From the NCBI GenBank assembly GCA_019677205.1, contig JAAMXY010001206.1:1-58155 (forward strand): 58,155 nt of DNA, given 5' to 3'. Source of the stretch: Pinguiococcus pyrenoidosus (Eukaryota > Sar > Pinguiophyceae > Pinguiochrysidales > Pinguiochrysidaceae). How positions within the stretch are numbered: position 1 is the stretch's first letter; each line of letters begins with the position of its first letter. Positions 43,801 to 52,087 of this stretch are shown here, one piece after another. The notes beneath the pieces were generated by a model that saw nothing but the letters and a program-made list of their open reading frames with translations, was not told where the DNA came from and searched no databases. A program made the translations under genes and the position numbers.

Positions 43801-46800
43801 GCTTCGTGGAGGCTCTGCAGCAAGGTGTGCAGCTGCTCGAGCATGAGACTGACTCCTTTCTCTCTCGACTGGTCCCGCGCGTACGTCGCCAAGGGAGCCC
43901 GTGAATCGCTCTGCCCGGAGGCCAGCTCGGGTGCCTGTGGAGAACCCGCCACATTGGCCGCCATGTTGTCCTTGTGCGCATGCTCGTATCCCCAGCTGAG
44001 GAAGCGGTCAAGGGTCACTGACGACAGCTCCGCTTCAAAGAGCTGGTCGATACTGCTTCTCGAAGCCTCGTCCGCAAGAGCCATGTCGGACACGAACTGA
44101 GGGTAGCGTCGCAGAGTGTCGTACATCGACGCTTTGTCCAGCTTTCCCGAACCATGCTTGTCCGCGAGGCGGAAGAAGTCGCGGAGCGCATCAGCAGTTC
44201 CTTCCCAATCCTCGTCGACGTCCTTAGCTTCAACAGCTTTCGCGAAAGCAGGCTCCACTTCGTCACCACCCTCCAGGACAGACCCAAGAGTCTTGGCGAA
44301 GCAGGCGCTTGCAGCTGCCACCATGCGGCATTCATCCCTCGTAAGAACCGTCACAAAATCCATCGCGGCCGGGCGCTCTGACAGACCGAGTCGTCTTGTT
44401 GTAAGCAGCGCCCTGGGCAAGGCAGTCTTCTGGACCTTGGAGTCCAGCTCTCCAAGCGCCTGGCTTCTGGTCCTGTCCTTGCGTTCGCCATCGCCCAGCA
44501 GCGCACTGGTGGGCACAGCTGGAGGCTTGATCCCGGCCAACAGCGGATGCTTCTCCGCCGCCGGATCGGCAGAGAGGTACTGAATCTTCGCCCGCCAGGC
44601 TTGGAACTTCAGTCGGTACCGCGACATCAAGGACCGCCACTTCGACAGCGGCACAAGCTCCCCAAGAGCTCCCAAATCGGCCAGGACCTGATCGTGAGCT
44701 GCGCTACTTCCCCGGATCTGCGCGCCGCGCTCTTCTTTCGTCCGCCCATCTCGCCTCACGGCCGGCTGCTCCGCTTCGGTAGGCTCGTCCCTTGGAGCCA
44801 TCGTCTTCGCGTCAGTGCTCTCGTCCAGACTGTAGGCCGACTGGCGACGCCATGCTGCTTGCGACGCCACCACGGACTCGGCAGCGCGCGAGTTCAGATT
44901 TGGATAATCCGTGGCGGGATCATGCGAGCCCTTCGACCCACGAGACACGGGCACCTCCACCGGCCCAGTGGAACCGGTCACCAACGCTTCTCGCCCTAAG
45001 CCGCTATCATCATCGCCGTCATACTCCCCTTCGTCACCTTCGTCACCTCCGTCCTGCTCCTGCTCGTGCTCTCCCTCGGCGAGGTCCGCGTCGGGGTAGC
45101 CCAGGTTCTCGTCGCAAGGAAACGCGGGGGACGACAGCTCGGAAAGCTGAAGAATCTTCCATGCCACGATCACGACAAGCACCCAAGCGGGCGGGAGCTT
45201 CTGGCGCTTCTGGGAACGAGCTCCACTGGGAAGAAGCGAGTTGAACTGCAGATAGTCGGACCACTCCTGAACGGTACCACAGATGTCCAAGGTGTTCTCG
45301 ATGGGACGCTGGCAGAGGAGCCCTGGGTCGACGCGGCAGAAGTCTCCAGAAGGCGCAGCCTTCGCCAGCACTGCGAGGGAAGGCAAGACTAGCAGTGCGC
45401 TCCCCGCTCGATCGCTCAGCCGAGATCCCTCAATCGCGCGAAGGGCCCGGAGGACTGCCGTTGCCGGCGCAGGAAACGCCACCAGCGCATCTTCCTTGAA
45501 GAGCGCGTCGAGGCATCTGCAGGCGATCTTCACGCATCCCGCCGCAAGCTTGCGCCTAGCGGCTTGCACGCGCCTTTGCTCTTCCTCCAGGTACGCAGGG
45601 CGCCTCTCGACGGCGCCGTCAGACCTTGGGGGCCCACCTTGGTGTGAGCTATGCACCTCGCTCTCGTGCGCGAAGTCGGCGTCCAGAACTGCGATGCCCT
45701 TGAGGACTTTCCGCCAAAGGCCGCGAAAGTACGCCAGCGTGTCGCAACGACATTGGTAAGACCGGAGCAACGTGACGAAGGGACTTCGAACGTCGGCTGC
45801 GACGAAGGCGGCACGACGGCCCCCGCTTGCCTCCGTCTGCGCCGCATCTTGGCTGTGCTCCAGAAAGTCTCCAAACTTCGTTCGGTGCTTCTCGCCCCTC
45901 AGGCGCCTCCGCGCACTGCCGTATCGGAGTCGGTCGTACTGCAGCGCCTCCAGGAGAATCATGGTGACCGAGCATGGGTCCGCGGAGAAGGGGTGCAACA
46001 CCCGGTGCAGCAGCACGCCAGCTGCATGGTTTGCGCCGACAGGAAACTTGGCCGCGCTCTGCTCCTCCATCAGCTCATCCGGATCCTCCACCTTCTTGAC
46101 ACGGTTGGAGTCGGAGCCCTCCGACGCCAGGGCGCATTCGCAGATCCCCACCGCTACGAAAGGATGGAGCACCATCGTCCGCACCAGCCTCGCGTATGCA
46201 TCCTCCACGTCTGCCGAGGGACGACATCCCGTCAGCATCCATCGAGTCGCTCGCGTCGACACCGGGGACTCCTCGTCCAGAAGCTGGTCCCGGAGAAGCA
46301 CCTTGACAGCTCGACAAAGAGAAACGGGCTCGGGCAGCGCCGATCCAGCAGCTTTCAGCTGCGACTCGGCCAGCGACATGAAGGCTTCACTGGTGTGGAT
46401 CTCGGAAAGAAGCTTGGCCGCGAGCATGGCACTGTTCCTCATCGTCAGCTCCGTCAGCTTCCGCAGTCCGGCCTTCACCTTCTCCGGCACAGCTGTGTCT
46501 TCGCTGACATGGGCGAGCTCGTCTTGAGGCTGATGGAGCCAATACTTCATCGTCGCGATCTTCACGACGTCACCAAGTCCACGGACCCGCTTCCCCATTC
46601 TCCTCTGCTGATTCTCCGCATTGTGTGGTTGGTCGAAGCCAGCGTCGCCATTGGCGTTGGCATGACTTTCCAGCAGGGCAGGTTGTCTGCCATCCAAGCT
46701 TTCGTTCGTCTCCATGGCTTCCTGTCTTCCCACCTCAATCGTGCCGTTCGCATTCGACCGGGAGGGCGGCTGAGATGTACTCGCCTGGGGACCATGGATG

Positions 46801-47564
46801 ACCGTGGGGGCTTCGGCTCCGGGGACGGCGGGAGCAGAGGGGACGAGAAGTTTTCGGCGGAAGGGTTCGGCAAACGCCTTGTCTTCCTTTACGTCGTCGC
46901 TGTCTGGGCCCGCTGCGCCGCCCACGGCGGGCTTGGACACCTTGGCTCTGGCGTCATCCGCTTGTGGTCGCTCTCCACGCTTGTCATCAGCGATCTTGAG
47001 CTCTTCCGGGCTTGCACTGCCGGCCCCAGGCTGCTCTCCCGCTGCTCGTTCCGCCTGTGCCGTTGCCTTGATGGCGGCCTTGACCGCCGCTTCCGAGATC
47101 TCGCCAGTTTCATCATCAGCACCAGCATCAGATCCTCCAGTTGCAGGATCGCGAGGAGCGGAATCGGAAGGGCTTACTGGGTACACCTTGGCGGCGTCTT
47201 CGTACAAGCCGCTGTTCTGAAGGACCGTGCTAAGGCACTGCCGCAGCAGCGGATGCTCCCAGCTGCTGTGCTGGAAGCGTCCCTTTTGGAAGGAGTAGAA
47301 GGGCTCCTGAAGCTCGTCGTCCTTGTCGACGGGGACGAAGGACCAGTGTGGCGGTAGCGGCAGCTTCAGAGACAGCGTGCGAGCCTCGGTGATGAAAGGG
47401 TGCTCGAACTGGCTTCGGCCACCCGGTGCCTCGAACACCACTCCCCCAGCATCCTCACGACGTCTCCAGGGCGGCAGGACTGGCAAGCGCAGCTCTTCCT
47501 CATCTGTGACGTCAAGAAATCGCGCATCCATCGGCGTCTCGGCACCGGGCTCCTGCAGAGGCAT
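40812..47564 (-). CDS. 2,250-residue WW / EF-hand / PH-like scaffold protein, family unrecognised
   Basis: One uninterrupted frame. The N-terminus has a degenerate WW-like unit (GVVFEAPGGRSQFEHPF) and a better one (LPLPPHWSFVPVDKDDELQ ... SSWEHPL, ~65-105). A large helical middle part follows (~300-1050) with no domain I recognise. An EF-hand-like loop, DKHGSGKLDKAS, lies near 1140. The ~1250-1900 part is Arg/Ser/Pro-rich and probably disordered, with a run of PPQSVPPQSAPP-type repeats near 1560-1590. A third WW domain (EWLEFLDSSHGVYYYVHRST, GETKWMPPEE) is near 1960. The C-terminal ~110 residues (RTLFTFESTEGPAIAWRTSK ... FKSIVDVVQG) look like a PH domain of the phospholipase-C type. A membrane-adjacent scaffold that binds proline-rich partners is inferred. 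Two Glu/Asp-rich segments also occur. Confidence 0.78.
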   Translation of the reverse strand: MPLQEPGAETPMDARFLDVTDEEELRLPVLPPWRRREDAGGVVFEAPGGRSQFEHPFITEARTLSLKLPLPPHWSFVPVDKDDELQEPFYSFQKGRFQHSSWEHPLLRQCLSTVLQNSGLYEDAAKVYPVSPSDSAPRDPATGGSDAGADDETGEISEAAVKAAIKATAQAERAAGEQPGAGSASPEELKIADDKRGERPQADDARAKVSKPAVGGAAGPDSDDVKEDKAFAEPFRRKLLVPSAPAVPGAEAPTVIHGPQASTSQPPSRSNANGTIEVGRQEAMETNESLDGRQPALLESHANANGDAGFDQPHNAENQQRRMGKRVRGLGDVVKIATMKYWLHQPQDELAHVSEDTAVPEKVKAGLRKLTELTMRNSAMLAAKLLSEIHTSEAFMSLAESQLKAAGSALPEPVSLCRAVKVLLRDQLLDEESPVSTRATRWMLTGCRPSADVEDAYARLVRTMVLHPFVAVGICECALASEGSDSNRVKKVEDPDELMEEQSAAKFPVGANHAAGVLLHRVLHPFSADPCSVTMILLEALQYDRLRYGSARRRLRGEKHRTKFGDFLEHSQDAAQTEASGGRRAAFVAADVRSPFVTLLRSYQCRCDTLAYFRGLWRKVLKGIAVLDADFAHESEVHSSHQGGPPRSDGAVERRPAYLEEEQRRVQAARRKLAAGCVKIACRCLDALFKEDALVAFPAPATAVLRALRAIEGSRLSDRAGSALLVLPSLAVLAKAAPSGDFCRVDPGLLCQRPIENTLDICGTVQEWSDYLQFNSLLPSGARSQKRQKLPPAWVLVVIVAWKILQLSELSSPAFPCDENLGYPDADLAEGEHEQEQDGGDEGDEGEYDGDDDSGLGREALVTGSTGPVEVPVSRGSKGSHDPATDYPNLNSRAAESVVASQAAWRRQSAYSLDESTDAKTMAPRDEPTEAEQPAVRRDGRTKEERGAQIRGSSAAHDQVLADLGALGELVPLSKWRSLMSRYRLKFQAWRAKIQYLSADPAAEKHPLLAGIKPPAVPTSALLGDGERKDRTRSQALGELDSKVQKTALPRALLTTRRLGLSERPAAMDFVTVLTRDECRMVAAASACFAKTLGSVLEGGDEVEPAFAKAVEAKDVDEDWEGTADALRDFFRLADKHGSGKLDKASMYDTLRRYPQFVSDMALADEASRSSIDQLFEAELSSVTLDRFLSWGYEHAHKDNMAANVAGSPQAPELASGQSDSRAPLATYARDQSREKGVSLMLEQLHTLLQSLHEADQDLSKRGKELPTVLVVRVLPEHVARLAVRRHRPEEEASREQQDESLGLSSARRCIHRVECATLLSRRYQQALGRSLLAASRAGSRRSALPSQGKRRSASAPRSCQSAASLAEVSGWFRTQLRKTSDSDNEGPRSRPRQRKVRGDETFLTPTKQMLVEVRRGEPPSEFERSDDWRAFPMDWTSTRASRRKHVRRRRRRAQRDPLNRASERFRRVAQHSKEESPLVKKRGPLRVESAPRAPMKQSGGSPTGVEGRDVLPAFASLVDAREAEPMADEKLEESVDLQDPAVGKRLEELAMLFQEPQSVPQSAPPQSVPPQSAPPQSVPPQSVSPSVPAKEEAANHKDPARSVPAGDRGPVAKSSKKASAGPSNRLSFAQWRRAVSSEKPNAPQAKLPQRRKSASTPNPPPEPPAETPLNPSARAPLRAPIAEPEQAAKPQIAAQVASTRREAEVAPGSRSEEAKKSVSQAAVTEGDKNTKPRSSISARRRSSTSSPGERSDIPPPERRRSSRLKMAEIFHDGEIPSPPTLPAMMPWSAADSDSFGVDGSEVAASASGTSKASPSPRVSPTTVASATGALATRRGSTRYGSVVVYIAHLSRPVECSSTDAVSQVVDKAVKSLREDLGSAVQSDKAARQSVILSLAKAAQRQVSIVGGIEDGEKIEFGETVGNLLSREQGLRMRLTPAEGRCLQSVYPSAAEGEEQDGDAGVVQEDPEWLEFLDSSHGVYYYVHRSTGETKWMPPEEGTPYVPYPQSIELLEQLEEITPKSNDTVATPKSAADVELRPPRHPSREADPAKEREDVPPGDRDPLASTAGRRDLPSERQETLGAQGKGGRPSDHRFGTREMPESSEISLDEGSRRASQAGGNLFDSGVAVLKHGRRGRPKKRTLFTFESTEGPAIAWRTSKLLRSGPRDASGRSIEVLPFKSIVDVVQGCQTNILKRSAAGKDDVCMSIVGVSRTLDVELPSKLDRDHLMQEVRAVMRRSSMLYSGDEEFLI

Positions 47565-48427
47565 ACGCTGATTGACGCCAGCAGCTCTCGAGGCCTCCGG
47601 TTGTGATCCTGGCGCCTCCGTGATTGATACCTAGTACGAAAGAGCTGCTTCAATGCAGTGGAAATGCAAGGGATATGGTGGCGTGGCGCTCTTTGGCGCG
47701 TCTTTTAGGGGGATGTTCTTTGAAATAATCCAAACGACGCCAATTTCAAACTATAGTTGCTCCATACTACCAAGGACCCTGGCATCAGTGTTTTAGTGGT
47801 TTTCAACGGGAAACGCGGTTGGCATTGTTAAGTACCGCGTCTTACGGAAGAATAAGGTGAAGCAGTACAACGAAATGTAGTACCAAATGTCACCATGCAT
47901 CGTGCCGCCCTCGCGGAGAGGTTTTTGCTTCCATTCATGAACTCCTACGACATGCACATACAGCAGACGGGCGCTCGCCTGCGCGCCTCCTGGAACAGGG
48001 TACGGCGCAAGGTTCGGTGCTGGCCGACGGGAGAAAAGGAACCACGTTTCACTAGCCTTTCTTCCTTGGGGATCCTGATCAAGCTGCCTCTCCGAGCGGA
48101 TCTTCGCTTCGTTCATACTGTGTGACGACGCACCCAAGCGCTGCGTGTGATCAAGCGCTGCCAAGTCTCGTGCAGAGTCGGCACGTCACAACCCAACGAA
48201 GAGAGACCGTGGCACCCAAGTCCGCGCCGAGACCGAACTCAAGCCAGCTCATCGACCAGACGGCGCAGAGCTTCTCGGACACAGCGCAGGTATGCGGTGA
48301 GATTCTTGCTCTCGAGGCGGACTCCCGGGAGCGTTGTGAGACTCCGCGAAAGCCATGGGGTTAGACAGCCGCGCTTCCCTCCGGAGGTTTCGCTTCCCTC
48401 GGAAGGTTTCGCATACATTGAGTGCGA
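47565..48427. other. Gap upstream of the WW/EF/PH gene, no supported gene
   Basis: 863 bases between two minus-strand genes. About 47640-47900 is AT-richer than the surroundings. A plus-strand frame at 48122-48364 contains a plausible donor (gacacagcgcag|gtatgc) but has no partner exon I can support. Confidence 0.45.
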
Positions 48428-49069
48428 TCAAGCCGGGTCTCGTCTCCTGGTAGCGAAGGAATGCATGTCCCGCTTGGGAGCCATGGTTATCCGCTTCCTC
48501 TGCGACTTGCCATGGGCCTTTCTCCTCTCCCACGGCCAAGATTCCCCCACGCGCCCCCTCTCCTCCCCCGGCGGACCTGACCCTAGCCAGCTGGCTCCGC
48601 CGTGCTGGTCTTCCCTGGCGCGTGCCCGCTTCTCTTCCGTATCCACAAGGTCTTGCAGCACTTCCAGCTGCTTCTTGCCCTACAGCGGCGGTGGCACAAG
48701 AAAGCTGAGACGAAGGGCGGCGCACACAAACGGCTGAGGTTGCAAGGGCAGCCAGCCACTTCAACCCTTAAACCCGCCTCGCGACGTGTCCGATGCCATA
48801 CCTCTGCGAGAGCGGCGCTGGCAGTAGCCGCGTCCTGCAGGTCTCGACGCGTGCGAAACGTATCTCGTATCTGTGGCCCCAGAAGCCGTGTCAAACATCA
48901 CGGAAAAGCAACGTACAAAGCCCCAGAACGGCGAGATCGTCACCTCCTCGATGACGCTGACGCCGCGAACGGCATCCAGCCTCTGGAATCGGTGGCCCAG
49001 TCGCAGCAGGGAGCGGTACTGCTGCAGCGCCGTCGCTCGGCGGATAAAGTACTTCAAATCCAGCGCCAT
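48428..49069 (-). CDS. LYRM2: LYR-motif protein, LYRM2-like
   Basis: Exons 49069-48944, 48870-48802 and 48679-48428; 148 residues; introns 73 and 122 nt, both phase 0. The start MALDLKYFIRRATALQQYRS, continuing LLRLGHRF, closely parallels LYRM2 (ALTLKQFVRRQQVLLLYRKILR), with QYR in place of the LYR triplet. Exon 2 gives IRDTFRTRRDLQDAATASAA and exon 3 GKKQLEVLQDLVDTEEKR, matching the family's helix 2-3 region. LYRM proteins bind the mitochondrial acyl carrier protein; LYRM2 has been linked to complex I. The last ~60 residues (Gly/Arg/Trp-rich, ending RRRDPA) have no counterpart in the ~88-residue family members and may be a genuine extension or a missed splice. Confidence 0.75.
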
Positions 49070-49437
49070 GGTCAGCCGTCCTCCTCGAAACAGCGCCTTC
49101 GGGCAGCGAAGCGGTGGCGCAAACGAGCGCTCATTCCGCTGTCGATGCCATTCTTCAGCGGCAGAGTCCTCGAATCCGCCCGTCCACCAATCACGGAGCC
49201 TTCTTCCGCCGCGGGACAGACGGGAAAATGCTGAAATCCATCTGTCACGACCTGGCTGGAAATGATCCGTCTGTCCCGCTTCGCGGTCACGCCCGCATGT
49301 TGAAACTCCAGCTCGAAGGTGGAAGAAGGTCGGACGTTTGCGTCAGCAGGCGGAAGGAACGGCCAAGGCGCGCGTGGTTGACGGGCTGCTGTCCGTCCTG
49401 GGCCTCTGAGGGCCTTGCAGACCTATATTTTGGGTCC
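49070..49437. promoter_or_regulatory. Head-to-head gap (LYRM2 / DnaJ)
   Basis: 368 bases between divergent start codons, no repeat or defined element seen. Confidence 0.35.
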
Positions 49438-50813
49438 ATGAGGGCAAGGGTGGCGCTTTTTGGCGCCGTGACGCTCTGCTCGGTGGCCCTCAGCAGCTCA
49501 GCTGACTTTTTCGGAACGAGAAGTCACGGCCGGGGCGCCTACGGCGGGCCTCGGCAGCCCGACAATGAGTTCTACGACGTTTTAAATGTCGAGCGGTGAG
49601 GGCTGGAGGCCCAAGCTTCGGGATACTCCGCGGCTTGGCTTTGGGAGCGCTGCCTCACGTCACGCCTTGTTCCCATAGGGATGCGAGTCCGGAAGAAGTG
49701 AAGCGCGCCTACCGAGAGATGGCCAAGAAGCACCATCCGGACAAGGGTGGCGACCCCGAGAAGTTCAAGGAGATTGGAGAGGCGTATGGCGTGCTCTCGG
49801 ACCCGCAGAAGAGGCAGATATACGACGAGCTCGGCAAGGCCGGCTTGGAGGGAGGCGCTGGCCCGGGCAACGTTCCCGAGGGCTTCAGCACGGCAGATCT
49901 CTTGAGCCAGCTCTTTGGCATGGGTGGTCGTAGCGCTCCCGCCGACGTCGTGTTTGAGCTGCAGGTGCCGCTGGAGGATCTCTACGGCGGCCGGACGTTG
50001 CCCTTGAACCTGAGGTCGCCGGGCCAGGAGGAGCGCATCCTTGAGGTCACGATCCCAGCGGGTGCCGTGGAGGGACAGAGAATCGTGCTGCCGGGAGAGG
50101 CCCACGACGGCCGGGCAGACATTGTCCTCGTGCTGCGGCAGAAGAAACACCGGGTGTTCACTCGGAGAAACGGCGATCTCTTGGTGAAGGTTGAGGTATC
50201 GCTCGCTTCGGCGCTGACGGGCTGGGAAGTTGAGGTGGAGACGCTTGACAAGAGGACGATCAAGGTGGTCGGGGAGCCGGGGGACCTCCTGAGCGAAGGG
50301 GCAGTGCGGGTCGTGCCAGGCGAGGGTATGCCGATTCTTGGGGGCGGCCGAGGGAGGATGGATGGGGACGCCAGTCCGGCGCGCCACGGAAGGCTGTTCC
50401 TTCTCTTCTCGGTCCGATATCCGAGGAAGCTGCGCCTCGGCCCAGGAGAGAGGGACCAGCTGAAAGCAATTTTGGAGGGGAAGCCAGTCCGCGGGACGAG
50501 CAAGCGACGCTTCCAGGACCGCGCCGAGAGCAGCGGCGCGGACAGGGACGCGGAAGAGGAGCCGGAGTCGTCGGAGGCATCCGAGGAGGACGCAGGAAGC
50601 CGCACAGGCATCCACGCCACCCTGAGCTCGTTTGGAGCAAGTGGCGCGGAGGAAGCAGAGGACGCGACGCGGAGTTCTGCATTCGGGTTTGGCGGGCCGC
50701 AGTTTGGCGGCCGACCGGGCGGCGCCTTCCCTGGCGTCTTCGAGCAATTCTTTGGCCCCGGCGGCGGCGGCGGCGGCGGCGGTGGCGGAGGCACGTGGCA
50801 CTTTGGCTTCTAG
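49438..50813 (+). CDS. Secretory-pathway type II DnaJ (Hsp40) co-chaperone
   Basis: Exons 49438-49595 and 49679-50813; 430 residues. A signal peptide ([20 protein letters not shown]) precedes a J domain ([23 protein letters not shown]) with HPDKGGD at ~72. No Cys-rich zinc finger is present. Two C-terminal beta domains follow ([55 protein letters not shown]), as in type II/DNAJB11-like proteins. The acidic tail after ~350 and a final run of ten or more Gly ending TWHFGF are unusual. There is no KDEL-type signal at the C-terminus, so retention in the ER is uncertain. J proteins recruit Hsp70 (BiP in the ER) to clients. The intron (83 nt) interrupts the Arg codon in NVER. Confidence 0.88.
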
Positions 50814-50951
50814 GTTCCCGGTTGCGTCAGTATTGAGGAGACATCCGGCAGGTGGATTGCCCAAGAGACGGCCAATGTGGGCGTGAGCATGGGCGATGCG
50901 GAGACGCACAGCGCAAAGGATTTCAATCTCGTTCAACTTCATTTGATTAGT

Positions 50952-51530
50952 TTAATCGATCAGCCGGGCTGCCAAGAGGAAGTCCAGCATCTCTCGCAAT
51001 GACTTCATAATGTGTGCCGCTTGTGCCGTCTTGGAGAATCTCGTCAGCTCGATCCACTCCTGCTCAGGAAACAAGCAACAAAGTCAGGCGTCCACGTGGA
51101 AAGACTCGGTTTCCGCCAAGATTCCAGATTTCCCCAGACTCACCCGCTTGATCGTGCTGTAGGTCTTGCGGCTCTTCAGGGAGCTCAGCAGCCGGCCGAG
51201 GTCGGAGTCGCGGATGCCGTTGAAGGCCAGGAATTGCTCGCCCAGCGGCGTTATCTAGGAAGATACGCGGTGCCCATTGCTTTCAACTTCAGCGGAGAGA
51301 AGGCCTCTCCGCCGCTCGCTGGAGCGTACCTTGTACCCGAATGGATGGTACCCAGCGAAGGGGTTAAATCCTCCACGAAATCGAGATTCGACCGCCGAAT
51401 ACGCACAAACTTCACTCTGAAGCGCGACGGTTCCCAGCACTTTGCTCCCCGTGTCTCGCGCCAGCGCATCGGAGCAACAGGACAGCAGCAGAGCGGCACT
51501 CAAAACAAAAGAACGGCACAGAAAAGGCAT
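50952..51530 (-). CDS. Small secreted or plastid-directed protein, unrecognised
   Basis: Exons 51530-51330, 51254-51144 and 51059-50952; 139 residues; introns 75 and 84 nt, all phase 0, with good GT-AG ends. The leader (MPFLCRSFVLSAALLLSCCS) is a clear signal peptide, probably cleaved after DALA. The next part contains FRGGFNPFAGYHPFGYK, rich in Gly and aromatic residues. The remainder is helical and basic: LGEQFLAFNGIRDSDLGRLL, SSLKSRKTYSTIKREWIEL, TRFSKTAQAAHIMKSLREML, ending AARLID. I do not recognise the family. Secretion or ER-mediated plastid import are both possible. Confidence 0.72.
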
Positions 51531-52087
51531 GGGGACGAGAGGAGAGAGACTAAATGGGAAATTTTAGCTGCAAAATGGCGCTTTTGGCGCCCAAAAGCGC
51601 TCCAAAAAGCAGACAACATCCGAATAGCCGGACGGAGACGATAAACACAACAGCACCTCTACGGTTTCCTTTCTATTTGAAATAATTCTATACAAATTAT
51701 TATGTAGTATTTTTTTTTACGATATTTATGTACAAAGAGTAACGACATTTCTTGGGAACGCTTCCAACGACAGCTGTTGACTTGATCTCTCCCTTCTGAC
51801 GAAAATTCGTTCCAAAAAGCGTTCGTTGGCGCCGTTGGCGGTTGCGTCGTTCTCAGGAGATTCGTCGAATCTCGCGCTCGCTCCAACCTTGCTCGCCCGC
51901 CAAGCCCTGTGCTCTGCCTAGCGCTGCGTCGGCGACCGAATGCTTTGAAGCTCCGCGTTCGACACCACGTTGGCGCGCTGCGCACGGAGTTCCCTTTTGG
52001 CGCTTTCGTCGTTTCTTTTCTTCTGCGCGCCGCAACGTCTTCCACGCGCGCCGCTTCTCCGCTGAAGGGTAGCACACCTGCGGGAAG
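51531..52087. promoter_or_regulatory. Head-to-head gap with AT-rich island
   Basis: 557 bases between divergent genes. About 51655-51740 is strikingly AT-rich, including a nine-T tract, within an otherwise GC-rich window. Confidence 0.45.

Noticed and set aside
45651-47357. 568-codon plus-strand frame
   Set aside because: Antisense to the WW/EF/PH gene. No domain.
47793-48164. 123-codon minus-strand frame with a hydrophobic stretch
   Set aside because: No homology pattern and no upstream exon. It probably lies downstream of LYRM2 by chance.
48122-48364. Possible plus-strand exon ending at gtatgc
   Set aside because: A plausible donor is present but no start context, partner exon or domain was found, and LYRM2 occupies the downstream region on the other strand.
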